DNA of 64,000 nucleotides from Bacillota bacterium (GCA_021797825.1 JAJZZA010000001.1:1-64000), one strand, 5' to 3'; shown: positions 1 through 8,754, counted from the stretch's first letter. The notes: generated by a model not told the origin, from the letters alone. Numbers and translations: made by a program.

Positions 1-1
1 A

Positions 2-76
2 CGGGGGCTCCCCGTGTGGGAGTATCTCCAGAAGGCCTATGCGGGGACGCCCTACCTGGTAAGTCAGTCCGCGTAA
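2..76 (+). CDS. C-terminal end of a gene entering from the left edge
   Basis: An open frame runs in from the left edge of the window and stops at a TAA ending at base 76, giving 24 residues ending LVSQSA. Residue composition is ordinary for a soluble protein tail. Nothing identifies the family. The start lies outside the window, so this could also be a chance open frame. Confidence 0.3.
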   Translation, partial: RGLPVWEYLQKAYAGTPYLVSQSA

Positions 77-203
77 ACGGTCGATGACCCAGATGACAAA
101 TCCGGACGCTTCTTACGCGTCCGCGGTTTGTCCTGGGCGCGGTGCTGAGTAGTTACATATTATCGACCTTCTGCGGTGGTCACTGGAACGATCCACCGAC
201 CCT

Positions 204-758
204 ATGGATCCCGAGTTGGCCAAGGCGGTTGCAAAGGCACGCCAAGAGGGGCGGGACGATGCCGTATGCTCATTGTGCAGTCCCCGTGAAATTGCTTCCG
301 GCATGCCCGAATTCATGGAACGGTTTATGATCCGCCACGTTGTGGCCGGTCCGTCCTTGATGCGGTTGGCGAACACCGTCACGCGCAAATTGACCCAGTG
401 GCTCGCGGAACACCACTATCTGGAGGCCAGTGATCAGGAGGCATTGGCCGACAGCGTCCAGCGCGCCGGACCGCTACTTCCTAAAGTCGTCGCAATGTGC
501 GACCGCCTCGCGAATTGGGTCGACCAGCTAACCCCGGTCCGCGCGGCCGACATTGTGGCGACGGAAGGACATTTCAGGGTGGATGGGGTGACCGCCGAGG
601 GCTGGAAGATTTCCCACATGGCAAGCGACTTCCATGGGGTAATTGCGGTGCCTCCCCAATGGCTTGATCCCGAGCAGGTAGGCTGGAAAGTCAGCGGAGT
701 TGTCGCCAGGCAAGGCGATCAGCTGCAGTGGGTCGAAATATGGAATATCTACCCTTAA
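204..758 (+). CDS. Hypothetical protein, 184 aa
   Basis: I do not recognise this protein. The frame has codon use like the rest of the window and is uninterrupted. It begins MDPELAKAVAKARQEG and carries a charged, mostly helical N-terminal half of about 100 residues. The C-terminal half looks beta-rich (DIVATEGHFRVDGVTAEGW, then WKVSGVVARQGDQLQWVEIW). There is no signal peptide or membrane segment. No clear Shine-Dalgarno sequence precedes the ATG, so the start is uncertain. The gene stands alone between edge sequence and a decayed region, and a strong hairpin follows its stop codon directly. Confidence 0.55.
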   Translation: MDPELAKAVAKARQEGRDDAVCSLCSPREIASGMPEFMERFMIRHVVAGPSLMRLANTVTRKLTQWLAEHHYLEASDQEALADSVQRAGPLLPKVVAMCDRLANWVDQLTPVRAADIVATEGHFRVDGVTAEGWKISHMASDFHGVIAVPPQWLDPEQVGWKVSGVVARQGDQLQWVEIWNIYP

Positions 759-759
759 C

Positions 760-789
760 CCGCCACGCCTGTCTGGGCAGGTGTGGCGG
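760..789 (+). terminator. Hairpin after the 184-aa gene
   Basis: CCGCCACGCCTG and CAGGTGTGGCGG form a 12-pair stem with one wobble and a 6-base loop, directly after the stop codon. No run of T follows, so intrinsic termination is uncertain. It may simply stabilise the 3' end. Confidence 0.35.
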
Positions 790-1105
790 CGATTTCCATC
801 TTGAGTCGGGTAGGTCGGGAGCTTTGCGGCCAGTGTTGTCGGGTTATGGACAAGTGACCCGAAATATCCCGTCTTGGCCCTCGACCACACGCTGCGCATT
901 CCGGGGACTGGACAGACCCCACCCGGTTTACGGCGGTGCTGTGGGTAAGGTCATGGGACAAAACGCAAGGCTCCTCCAGGCAAACGGAGCAAACCGGCTG
1001 AAATGTCGCTTGCGTGGGAGGATCGATGACCGGGGGGGGCTGGCGATGGTTACCCCGCTGGCCTGGTTGGCGTTGGCAGCCGCCGTGATCTTTCTCTAGG
1101 CGGGT

Positions 1106-1477
1106 TTGCATCTGACGATGCTCTCCGTTCCCGCGGGTCGGGTGCGGCCGGACCCCGTAGACCGCGGTGACTCCAAGGTTCGGGCCTGGTCCATCATTCG
1201 CGCAGATGCCCGTCTTTGGGCGCCGCTAATCGTATTTTGGATGGGCAATCTCGGGGCGGGAGATGTCACTATGGTTGAACCGGTGGTGGTCCACCACTGG
1301 CATGTGCGGGCGTTTTGGTACGGTCTGCTCGCGGTGGGGGCGTTCATGGGCACGGCTGGAGCTTGGTTCTGGCCTAGTCGCCGATCATCGCGTCCAAAAC
1401 TGCCGCGTCTTTGGTTCATGGGAATCGGGGCCGGCGTGGCCGGTGGCACATCCGTCTTGGCGGTTGACACTATCTGA
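1106..1477 (+). pseudogene. Possible remnant of a multi-pass transporter (MFS-like)
   Basis: The region from 790 to about 1820 holds no intact gene. Within it, this frame encodes hydrophobic stretches with the spacing of transporter helices (LWAPLIVFWMGNLGAGD, then WYGLLAVGAFMGTAGAWFW, then LWFMGIGAGVAGGTSVLAV). The layout resembles the second half of a major facilitator superfamily transporter. It has no start signal, and the flanking frames break quickly. I read it as a decayed fragment, with MFS as the best guess by eye. A small real membrane protein cannot be excluded. Confidence 0.3.
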
Positions 1478-1823
1478 AGACATCAAGGGCGGTGGTCTTG
1501 ACCTATATGCGAACCCGCTGCGCGGTTCGGACGAACCCAAGGAGGGGCTCAGCGGAGGTGATGGCTACGCAATCGGTCAGGGCGCAGGGGCTCCGGCCGA
1601 TGCAGCACGGATTTGTCACAGGGATCAAGGCTGGGGGCGGCGTGAGCGGCCCGCTCCCGAAGATATGCGAGGGTCCGAAGATGGATGACGTTCGAGAGGC
1701 ACGGGAGGAGTCGCGGAGGGGGGTGTCCGCGCTGGTGGGCAACAACATCGGCAATCACAACGGACGGCAGAAGCGAAGCCCGCCGCGGCCTCTCGCGGAT
1801 TTTCGACATGGCGCGCCGAATGG

Positions 1824-1851
1824 TTTATTTTTTTGGTAAACGTGCTATAAT
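1824..1851 (+). promoter_or_regulatory. Promoter of the ctsR operon
   Basis: A perfect -10 (TATAAT, 1846-1851) is preceded by the extended -10 TGC. A weak -35 (TTTATT, 1824-1829) lies at a 16-base spacing. The predicted transcription start is near 1858, directly upstream of the CtsR-box-like repeat, as expected for an autoregulated ctsR operon. Confidence 0.7.
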
Positions 1852-1870
1852 CGGCATTAACAGCAAAAAA

Positions 1871-1883
1871 AGTCAAAGTCAAA
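1871..1883 (+). promoter_or_regulatory. CtsR-box-like tandem repeat
   Basis: AGTCAAAGTCAAA contains two GTCAAA half-sites in direct tandem. The published CtsR operator is two (A/G)GTCAAA heptamers separated by three bases; here the spacer is missing and the repeat period is 6-7 rather than 10. The position, just downstream of the -10 and ahead of ctsR, is right for autorepression. Whether the compact form binds CtsR is inference. Confidence 0.5.
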
Positions 1884-1894
1884 CGGTGAGAACA

Positions 1895-2359
1895 GTGGCA
1901 AGTATTAGTGATGAGATCGAATCCTATATACGGGAACTGGTGGGCAGGGCGGCCGGCGGGACCATTCTGATTCAGCGGACCGACTTGGCCGAGCGATTCG
2001 ATTGCGTGCCCTCGCAGATTACGTATGTCCTGATGACCCGTTTTACACCGGACCGGGGATATTTGGTTGAAGGCCGCCGGGGCGGGGGAGGCGGGATCCG
2101 CGTTATGCGTTTGGCGGTGGGCCACGAAGATTTGGCGCACTTGCTGGACGGGGTCGAAGCGATTGATCAAACGCGGGCGCTGGACGTGGTGGTCCGGGCG
2201 CTGGAGGCGGGCTATCTTTCGGATCGCGAAGCGGCGGTCATGCAAGCCGCTCTGAAACGCGATGTGCTGCAAGTGGACTTGCCGGAACGGGATCGAATTC
2301 GGGCGCGATTGTTAAGAGCCATGCTGACTACCATCTTGCGGCCGGAAGGCGCGTATTAA
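1895..2359 (+). CDS. ctsR: Transcriptional repressor CtsR
   Basis: CtsR is the repressor of the class III heat-shock genes (clp genes and its own operon). It is inactivated by heat and cleared with the help of McsA, McsB and ClpC, all encoded next. The 154-aa product has the family DNA-binding N-terminus, including FDCVPSQITYVLMTRF and the glycine-rich wing YLVEGRRGGGGGIRV. The C-terminal dimerisation and ClpC-interaction part follows. I chose GTG 1895 because it aligns with family N-termini (ISDEIESYI) and has GGTGAG five bases upstream; GTG 1886 is the alternative. A promoter and a CtsR-like repeat lie directly upstream. Confidence 0.93.
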   Translation: MASISDEIESYIRELVGRAAGGTILIQRTDLAERFDCVPSQITYVLMTRFTPDRGYLVEGRRGGGGGIRVMRLAVGHEDLAHLLDGVEAIDQTRALDVVVRALEAGYLSDREAAVMQAALKRDVLQVDLPERDRIRARLLRAMLTTILRPEGAY

Positions 2360-2374
2360 AGGGAGGATGCGAAA

Positions 2375-2968
2375 ATGGGACAGGAATTCGACTCTTCGGA
2401 TCGGGTCTGTCAGCGATGTCAAACCCATCCGGCCTCAGTCCATTTTACGCGGGTCGTCAATGGCGAGAAGTCGGACCGCTATCTCTGCGAGGCTTGCGCA
2501 CGCGATGAAGGCGCCTATCATTTTATGCTCGGCCCCCAATTTACCGTGCAGCATGTGCTGGGCGGACTGATCGGCGAGGCGCCGGGCGCGCGCGGACGCA
2601 AAGAGACCCGCACCAAGCGTTGTCCCCATTGCGGGGCCACCTATCAACGGTTCGCGGAGACGGGGCGGCTGGGTTGCGACCGCTGCTACGAGACGTTCGC
2701 CAGCGAGTTGGAACCGTTGATCAAACGTCTTCACGGCAGTCTGGAACACCACGGCAAGATTCCCAGCCGGGGAGGCCAGCACCTTATTCACCAGCAAAGG
2801 TTGGACGCGCTGCGGGCCGAGATGCAGCAAGCCGTCGCGCAGGAATTATTTGAGGAGGCCGCACGCATCCGCGACGAAATCCGCATCGTCGAGAAACAGG
2901 CGGCGGCGGGTGGGGGCCGCGCGGATGCGGCAGGGGAATGGGGGGATGGAGATGCCTCTCAAATTTAG
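2375..2968 (+). CDS. mcsA: McsA, zinc-binding activator of the McsB arginine kinase
   Basis: McsA activates McsB and takes part in heat control of CtsR. The 197-aa protein has four CxxC pairs (CQRC, CEAC, CPHC, CDRC), the two zinc-ribbon pairs of the family. Toward the C-terminus it has a UVR motif (around residues 145-175, with ELFEEAARIRDEI), the segment used for protein contacts in McsA, UvrB and ClpC. The last roughly 20 residues are Gly/Asp-rich and look unstructured. The ATG is preceded by GGGAGG at good spacing, 15 bases after the ctsR stop. It overlaps mcsB by 17 bases, implying coupled translation. Confidence 0.93.
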   Translation: MGQEFDSSDRVCQRCQTHPASVHFTRVVNGEKSDRYLCEACARDEGAYHFMLGPQFTVQHVLGGLIGEAPGARGRKETRTKRCPHCGATYQRFAETGRLGCDRCYETFASELEPLIKRLHGSLEHHGKIPSRGGQHLIHQQRLDALRAEMQQAVAQELFEEAARIRDEIRIVEKQAAAGGGRADAAGEWGDGDASQI

Positions 2969-3995
2969 CCAGTGGATGGATGGGGTGGGACCAGATGCTG
3001 ATATTGTGCTGTCAAGCCGTATCCGGCTTGCCCGCAACCTGGCGGGGCTCCCTTTCCCGCACCGGATGGATGAGGCACAGTCGGCCATTTTACTGGAACA
3101 GATCACGGAGGCAGTGCGGGCACTCGAGCCGCAATGGGCGGTGCGAATTCAGCGCCTGGCCGATTTGACCGCCGTCGAGCGCATGGGACTGGTGGAAAGG
3201 CATCTGGTAAGCCCGCAGTTGGTGCAAGAACCCATACGGTTTCAAAGCGTGGCCATTAATGAGCGCGAAAGTGTCAGTCTGATGGTGGGCGAAGAGGATC
3301 ACGTGCGCATTCAGATGTTGTGGCCCGCATTGCAACTCGAGGAAGCCTGGCGCGCGGCCAATCATGTCGACGATGCCTTGGAAAGCCGTTTGAGCTATGC
3401 CTTCGATGGGAAAATCGGATATCTGACGGCGTGCCCCACCAACGTGGGCACGGCGATGCGCGCATCGGTCATGCTGCACCTGCCGGCGCTGGTGATGACG
3501 CGCCAGGCGCCCCAGGTTTTTACCACCCTGGCGCAGATCGGGATGGTGGTGCGCGGGCTTTATGGCGAAGGTTCCGAGGCGTTGGGCAACATCTTCCAGG
3601 TATCCAATCAGGTGTCGTTAGGCCTGGCCGAGGACGAGTTCATCCACAACTTGACCGTTGTTGCCCAGCAGATTATCGGCCGCGAACGCCACGCCCGCAT
3701 GCATCTCTTGCAAAACGCCGAAGTGGCTTTGGCGGACCGAGTGGGAAGGGCTTGGGGTCTTTTGACGAACGCCCGGATCATGACGTCGGAGGAAGCGCTG
3801 CGGCTGTTATCGGAGGTCAAATTAGGACAGGAACTGGGTCTTTTGACTGAGACGGTGTCAGCCACCTTTGCCCAGTTGACCACCATGACCCGTTCCGCTT
3901 CGCTGCAAATGATGGCGGGCCGCGATTTGGGCCCGGATGAACGCGACGAGTTTCGCGCGACAACGCTCCGAACCCATTTATTGGGGAAAGATTAA
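2952..3995 (+). CDS. mcsB: McsB, protein arginine kinase
   Basis: McsB phosphorylates arginine residues on proteins, marking them for ClpC-ClpP degradation and inactivating CtsR. The 347-aa product belongs to the phosphagen (guanidino) kinase family. It has the signature [13 protein letters not shown] near the N-terminus and the nucleotide-binding segment ending with [20 protein letters not shown], in which Cys and Asn are the conserved catalytic-loop residues. ATG 2952 has GGGGGG six bases upstream; ATG 2946, two codons earlier, is possible but too close to that site. A run of open sequence upstream is read-through inside mcsA. The clpC gene follows. Confidence 0.94.
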   Translation: MPLKFSQWMDGVGPDADIVLSSRIRLARNLAGLPFPHRMDEAQSAILLEQITEAVRALEPQWAVRIQRLADLTAVERMGLVERHLVSPQLVQEPIRFQSVAINERESVSLMVGEEDHVRIQMLWPALQLEEAWRAANHVDDALESRLSYAFDGKIGYLTACPTNVGTAMRASVMLHLPALVMTRQAPQVFTTLAQIGMVVRGLYGEGSEALGNIFQVSNQVSLGLAEDEFIHNLTVVAQQIIGRERHARMHLLQNAEVALADRVGRAWGLLTNARIMTSEEALRLLSEVKLGQELGLLTETVSATFAQLTTMTRSASLQMMAGRDLGPDERDEFRATTLRTHLLGKD

Positions 3996-4039
3996 GGAGT
4001 ATGGTAGGGGCAGGTTACGGGAGAAGGGGGACGAGGACC

Positions 4040-6499
4040 ATGTACGGACAATTTACGGAGAAAGCCCGCCGAGTGGTGATTCATGCTCAAGACGAAGCGC
4101 GTCGGATGGGCCACAATTTTGTGGGAACCGAGCACCTCTTGCTGGGATTGATCCGGGAGAGCAATTCGCTGCCCGCAAAAATCTTGCAGTCGATCGGTTT
4201 GGACTTGGATACCGTCCGCGCAGAGGTTCTCAAGGCAACCGGACGGGGACCGGCGATTGGTCCCAACGAAGAGGTTACCTTTACCCCGCGCGCCAAGAAA
4301 GTCGTGCTGGAACTGGCTGGTGAGGAAGCGCGGGCGCTGAGCCAAAATTACATTGGGCCCGAACACCTTTTGCTGGGCTTGATCCGGGAAGGGGAAGGCG
4401 TGGCGGCGCAAGTGCTGCTGGCGGCGGGGGCCGATTTGAACAAGGTGCGGCATCAGTTGATCCATGCCAACGCCAATTCCGGTCAAGCCCATGCCACGGA
4501 GCCTGCCGCCCAGGTCAACACCCCCACGCTGGATCTTTATGGCCGCGACCTCACCCAGATGGCGCGCGACAACAAGCTCGATCCCGTGATTGGCCGGGAC
4601 AAGGAAATTGAACGGGTCATTCAAATCCTTAGCCGGCGCACCAAGAACAATCCGGTTTTGATTGGCGAGCCCGGGGTGGGGAAAACCGCTGTGGTGGAAG
4701 GCCTGGCCGAACGGGTGGTGGAAAACAAGGTGCCGGAAACCTTAAAAGACCGGCGGGTGGTGGCCCTTGATCTCGGGGCCATGCTGGCCGGGTCGAAGTA
4801 TCGGGGAGAATTCGAAGACCGGCTCAAACGGGCCATGAACGAAATTCGCGAAGCCAAGAATGTGATTTTGTTCATCGACGAAATGCACACCATCGTGGGA
4901 GCCGGGGCGGCAGAAGGCGCCATTGATGCCGCCAATATTCTTAAACCGGCGCTGGCCCGGGGAGAACTGCAGGCCATCGGGGCGACCACGCTCGACGAAT
5001 ACCGCAAATATGTGGAACGCGACCCCGCTCTCGAACGGCGTTTTCAGCCGATTATGGTGGAAGAGCCTTCGCCCGAAGAAACCGTGCAAATTTTGGTGGG
5101 CTTGCGGGACCGCTACGAGGCGCATCACCGGGTGAACATTACCCAGGAGGCGATCGAGGCATCCGTCCGGCTTTCCGATCGCTACGTGTCGGATCGGTTC
5201 TTGCCGGACAAGGCCATCGACCTAATCGACGAGGCGGCTTCGCGGGTGCGCTTGAAGAGCTATGTCGCCCCCCCGGACTTAAAGGAATTGTCGGATAAGC
5301 TGGAAGAGATTCGCAAGGAAAAAGAGGCGGCCGTGCAGGCGCAAGAATTCGAAAAGGCCGCGCAAATGCGTGACGAAGAACAAAAGCTGCGGGAAGAACT
5401 CGACCGCCAAACCCAGGCCTGGCACAGTCGGCAAGGCAAAGAGGCGATTAATGTCACGCCCGAGGATATCGCCCACATTGTCTCGTCTTGGACGGGAATT
5501 CCCGTGGAACGCCTCGCGGGCGAGGAGTCCGAACGGCTGTTGCATCTCGAACAAGAACTTCACGGGCGGGTGATTGGTCAGGACGAGGCGGTACAAGCGG
5601 TCAGCCGGGCGATTCGCCGGGCGCGGGCGGGCCTGAAAAATCCCCGTCGGCCCATCGGCAGCTTCTTGTTCCTGGGTCCCACCGGGGTGGGAAAATCGGA
5701 ATTGGCCAAAGCGCTCGCCGGTTCGCTGTTCGGTGATGAAGAGGCGATGATTACCATCGACATGTCGGAGTACATGGAGCGGCATGCCGTCTCGCGGCTG
5801 ATGGGCGCGCCTCCCGGATATGTGGGCTACGAAGAGGGCGGTCAACTGACCGAAGCGGTGCGTCGCCACCCGTACTCGGTGGTCTTGCTGGACGAGATAG
5901 AAAAGGCCCACCCCGAGGTGTTCAACATCCTACTGCAAGTTCTGGAAGAGGGGCGGCTGACGGAATCCAAAGGACGCACCGTGGACTTTCGGAATACGGT
6001 GATCATCATGACTTCCAACGTGGGGGCGGATGTGATTAAGCGGCAAGGGACCATCGGGTTTCGGCGCGATGACGACGAAAAAAACCAGTACCGCGACATG
6101 AAGGACCGCCTGATGGACGAAGTCAAGCGCACCTTCCGTCCCGAGTTCCTCAACCGGGTTGATGAGATTATTGTCTTCCATGAGCTGTCTGAACTTCAGT
6201 TGGCGGACATCGTCGGCATAATGCTCAAAGAGGTCGAAGTGCGGATTAGTCAAAATGGGTATCACCTGAACGTCACGGATGATGCCAAGGCGGTCATTGT
6301 CAAAGAAGGCTACGATCCCGTGTTTGGGGCCCGTCCGTTGCGCCGAGCCATCCAACATCTGGTTGAAGACGAGTTGGCCGAACAGATTTTAGCCGGAAAT
6401 TTTCAGGAAGGCGCGTCCATTTTGGTTGACGCAGAAGGCGGGGCGCTGACATTTACCCGTTTGACCGAAGCGGGGGAAGTGTTGCATACCGACCGCTGA
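4040..6499 (+). CDS. clpC: ClpC, AAA+ unfoldase of the ClpCP protease
   Basis: ClpC unfolds phospho-arginine-tagged and adaptor-delivered proteins and feeds them to ClpP. The 819-aa length is typical. In order it has two Clp N-domain repeats ([15 protein letters not shown] and [15 protein letters not shown]), AAA-1 with Walker A GEPGVGKT and Walker B VILFIDE, a UVR-containing coiled-coil middle region ([14 protein letters not shown]), and AAA-2 with GPTGVGKS and [11 protein letters not shown]. The D2-small C-terminal domain follows ([10 protein letters not shown]). ATG 4040 is preceded by GAGGA. It is the last gene of the ctsR-mcsA-mcsB-clpC operon, so the compact CtsR repeat upstream of ctsR should control it. 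No second CtsR repeat is seen directly before it. Confidence 0.96.
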   Translation: MYGQFTEKARRVVIHAQDEARRMGHNFVGTEHLLLGLIRESNSLPAKILQSIGLDLDTVRAEVLKATGRGPAIGPNEEVTFTPRAKKVVLELAGEEARALSQNYIGPEHLLLGLIREGEGVAAQVLLAAGADLNKVRHQLIHANANSGQAHATEPAAQVNTPTLDLYGRDLTQMARDNKLDPVIGRDKEIERVIQILSRRTKNNPVLIGEPGVGKTAVVEGLAERVVENKVPETLKDRRVVALDLGAMLAGSKYRGEFEDRLKRAMNEIREAKNVILFIDEMHTIVGAGAAEGAIDAANILKPALARGELQAIGATTLDEYRKYVERDPALERRFQPIMVEEPSPEETVQILVGLRDRYEAHHRVNITQEAIEASVRLSDRYVSDRFLPDKAIDLIDEAASRVRLKSYVAPPDLKELSDKLEEIRKEKEAAVQAQEFEKAAQMRDEEQKLREELDRQTQAWHSRQGKEAINVTPEDIAHIVSSWTGIPVERLAGEESERLLHLEQELHGRVIGQDEAVQAVSRAIRRARAGLKNPRRPIGSFLFLGPTGVGKSELAKALAGSLFGDEEAMITIDMSEYMERHAVSRLMGAPPGYVGYEEGGQLTEAVRRHPYSVVLLDEIEKAHPEVFNILLQVLEEGRLTESKGRTVDFRNTVIIMTSNVGADVIKRQGTIGFRRDDDEKNQYRDMKDRLMDEVKRTFRPEFLNRVDEIIVFHELSELQLADIVGIMLKEVEVRISQNGYHLNVTDDAKAVIVKEGYDPVFGARPLRRAIQHLVEDELAEQILAGNFQEGASILVDAEGGALTFTRLTEAGEVLHTDR

Positions 6500-6599
6500 A
6501 GGCGGCGCGGGCGGCTTTGGGGAGCAGGACCGCCGCTGGCGGGCGGTGGTGGTCCTTCCCGGGCGAGTCCTGGCGCCCAGTCAAAAGGAGGTGGGGGGT

Positions 6600-7265
6600 A
6601 TCAGGGAGCAGCGGCGATACACCTGTCAAGTGTGTGCGACGACGAGTGCGCGGTGGCTGGGGCGTTGTCCAGGGTGCGGGGGATTTAGCACCATGGTGGA
6701 GGAAGTGGTGTCGTCGGCTTCGGACCGTCCGGGCCGGCCAAAAACCGACACGTCCCAGCCCACCCCGATCGGGGATGTGGCGGAGGAATCCATCCTGCGC
6801 ATCCCGACCGGTCTGCCGGAGGTCGACCGGGTTCTGGGCGGGGGAGTGGTGCCGGGAGGCTTTATCTTATTGGGGGGCGATCCGGGAATCGGCAAATCGA
6901 CCCTTCTGTTGCAGATTGCCGCGCGGGTTGCGCTGTCGGGACCGGTCCTCTACATTACCGCCGAAGAATCTTTGGCGCAGACCAGGCTTCGCGCCGAACG
7001 GCTGGGATCCCTGCCGGAGGGGCTGTTTCTACTCGCGGAAGGCGACATCCACCAGATCGAACGGGTCATCGCGCGCCAGACCTGGAAAATGGTGGTTGTC
7101 GACTCGTTGCAGACGGTTTTTAATCCCGAGCTGGAATCGGCCCCGGGCAGCGTGGGCCAAGTCCGGGATATTGCCGCGCGTTTAATGCGGGTGGCCAAGC
7201 GCGGCTGCCCCATATTTCTGGTCGGGCACGTTAACAAAGAGGGGTCGATGCGGCCCGTGGCCTGA
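6600..7265 (+). CDS. radA: RadA/Sms, N-terminal half (zinc finger and ATPase), interrupted
   Basis: RadA is a RecA-like branch-migration helicase of recombinational repair. This 221-aa half has the C4 zinc finger (CQVC then CPGC, residues 9-26), Walker A GGDPGIGKST (about 92-101), the Walker B-like VVVDSLQT and the motif GHVNKEGS. At GHVNKEGS homology stops, and a short foreign tail (MRPVA) ends in TGA. The rest of RadA resumes at 8026. The start is unusual. A perfect AAAAGGAGG ends at 6591 with ATC at 6600 giving eight-base spacing and family-like length. The in-frame GTG at 6591 sits inside that ribosome site. GTG 6546 has no ribosome site. Confidence 0.8.
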   Translation: MREQRRYTCQVCATTSARWLGRCPGCGGFSTMVEEVVSSASDRPGRPKTDTSQPTPIGDVAEESILRIPTGLPEVDRVLGGGVVPGGFILLGGDPGIGKSTLLLQIAARVALSGPVLYITAEESLAQTRLRAERLGSLPEGLFLLAEGDIHQIERVIARQTWKMVVVDSLQTVFNPELESAPGSVGQVRDIAARLMRVAKRGCPIFLVGHVNKEGSMRPVA

Positions 7266-8025
7266 GGCAACTCAGACCAAGGCACCGGGCTATATGCATG
7301 GACAGCCGGATGGTTGGCGCGCGAGAGCCCGCCGACGCGACTGAATGTGCAGGAAACGGAGGCCATGCCTTTGGATCCTCAGAGACAATACGCCCGGCTC
7401 CTGACGCTTTGGGCAGAATCTGCGAAATCGGCACGCCGGATGGATCACCTGGCGCCTGGCCGCTGGCCACGGGAGTGGGATCCCTGGTGGCGGCTGGGAA
7501 GGCGGCTGGTGGAGCGCGGCATGGATGTGTTGCCGGTCCCCGGAGTTTTCCCGGTGCTGCTGGTGGCTTGGGATCAAACCGCCCCCGGTCGATCGTGGGC
7601 CGCTCTGGTTGATGCGGGCGACGCGCAGGGGCGCTTGGTTTACCGGCACGCGATTCGGATTGCGCTCGCGCCGGATGCGCCGGCGCTGGAGGGAGACCGG
7701 TTGGGATGGTTGGTTTCCCGGGATTTGGCGCTATTGCTTGGGGCACGCCTTTGGCGGACCCTGATCGAATGGCCGGATCATCCATGCGGACGGTGGCCGG
7801 AAAACGACCAGGCGCTAGCAATCCTAGGCGCTTTGGCCGCGCGGCCGGCAGCCTTTCGGCAAGCGCCGACGGACGACTGGAGCGTTTTGGCGCGATTATG
7901 GCGCCATCGCGGAATCCCGCAACGGATCCCGTCATGGCATCAGGACCCGCCCTACCGGTGGGTTCACCGAGTTGCCGACCGTTATGTCTGGCCTAGTCAG
8001 GATGAAGACAGTGTCCATTAATGCG
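7248..8025 (+). other. 778-bp segment interrupting radA
   Basis: RadA homologues read KEGS followed at once by a hydrophobic residue and AGPR. Here KEGS ends at 7247 and LAGPR begins at 8026, so 778 bases lie between. Removing exactly those bases restores an in-frame, family-like sequence. Both ends of the segment carry ATGCG (7248-7252 and 8021-8025). The segment holds one intact 218-aa frame and about 115 bases ahead of it. I see no transposase, integrase or homing-endonuclease motif. No intein end motif, group II 5' GTGYG or domain V is visible. Base composition matches the surroundings. Confidence 0.75.
7365..8021 (+). CDS. Unknown Trp-rich protein inside radA, 218 aa
   Basis: I do not recognise this protein. 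It starts at ATG 7365 with AGGAAACGGAGG just upstream. It has many Trp residues (for example PREWDPWWRLGRR, WRTLIEWPDH, PSWHQDPPYRWVHR), no signal peptide and no clear membrane segment. Codon use is like the host genes. It lies wholly within the segment that splits radA, in the same direction. Its last 20 bases overlap the ATG from which the second half of RadA could be translated, so the three frames look like a coupled series. No nuclease, integrase or splicing motif is visible. An earlier TTG start at 7314 is possible but lacks a ribosome site. Confidence 0.55.
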   Translation: MPLDPQRQYARLLTLWAESAKSARRMDHLAPGRWPREWDPWWRLGRRLVERGMDVLPVPGVFPVLLVAWDQTAPGRSWAALVDAGDAQGRLVYRHAIRIALAPDAPALEGDRLGWLVSRDLALLLGARLWRTLIEWPDHPCGRWPENDQALAILGALAARPAAFRQAPTDDWSVLARLWRHRGIPQRIPSWHQDPPYRWVHRVADRYVWPSQDEDSVH

Positions 8026-8754
8026 CTAGCGGGTCCGCGGGTGGTTGAACATCTGGTGGATGTCGTGTTGATGTTTGAGGGGGATCGCCAGCATGTGTTA
8101 AGGATGCTGCGCGGGATAAAAAACCGATTTGGTTCAACCAGTGAACTGGGCCTCTTTGCCATGGAAGGAGAAGGTCTGGTCGCGGTCGAGGATCCCAGTC
8201 GGGCATTGTTGGCCGAACGTCCGGTCGAAGCTCCGGGCTCGGCCGTGGTCTGTGCGGTGGAAGGCAGCCGTCCATTGCTGGTGGAAGTGCAGGCCCTTTT
8301 GGTTCGCAGTTTTGGCACGCCCCGGCGCGTGGTTTCGGGACTCGATCCCCATCGTGTCTCATTGGTGCTTGCCGTGCTGGAGCGGTACTTGGGGGCTCGG
8401 GTTTCCGAAATGGACGCCTATTTCAAACTGACCGGCGGCGTGTCACTGGATGACCCGGCGCTGGATCTGGGCGTGCTGGCGGCGGCTTGGTCGAATCTGA
8501 CCGGGCGGGCTATCGGACCGGATTGGGTGTTGGCCGGGGAGGTGGGCTTGACCGGCGAACTTCGCCGGGTTGCGCGGATGGCCGAGCGCTTGCGCGAGGC
8601 GGAACAAATGGGATTCAAAAAAGCGCTGGTGCCGGGGAGAATCTCCGAAATCCATCCCGGACTGGCTGTGGTCTCTTGTGAAGACGCGCGCGATGCCATG
8701 GTTAAACTGGGAGTCGGCCGGGTGCCGTCGCCCAATTTTGACGGCGGCCAGTAA
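8002..8754 (+). CDS. radA: RadA/Sms, C-terminal half (KNRFG motif and Lon-like domain)
   Basis: This 250-aa frame continues RadA from LAGPR onward (8026). It contains VEHLVDVVLMFEGD, the diagnostic KNRFGSTSELG motif that couples ATP and DNA binding, and the Lon-protease-like domain used for hexamer assembly (GGVSLDDPALDLGVLAAA). It is intact to the usual RadA end. It could be translated separately from ATG 8002, giving MKTVSINALAGPR, although the ribosome site there is poor. Alternatively it may be joined to the first half at RNA level. Both halves being free of further damage argues against long-standing decay. Usually disA follows radA; here it does not. Confidence 0.8.
   Translation: MKTVSINALAGPRVVEHLVDVVLMFEGDRQHVLRMLRGIKNRFGSTSELGLFAMEGEGLVAVEDPSRALLAERPVEAPGSAVVCAVEGSRPLLVEVQALLVRSFGTPRRVVSGLDPHRVSLVLAVLERYLGARVSEMDAYFKLTGGVSLDDPALDLGVLAAAWSNLTGRAIGPDWVLAGEVGLTGELRRVARMAERLREAEQMGFKKALVPGRISEIHPGLAVVSCEDARDAMVKLGVGRVPSPNFDGGQ

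Noticed and set aside
7248-8025. radA insertion as an intein
   Set aside because: A stop codon follows six codons after the joint, the downstream half is in another frame, and no Cys/Ser first residue or HN end motif is present.
7248-8025. radA insertion as a group II intron or IS element
   Set aside because: No GTGYG 5' end, no domain V, no reverse transcriptase, transposase or inverted terminal repeats. The 5-base ATGCG at both ends does not behave like a simple target duplication, because leaving one copy would break the frame.
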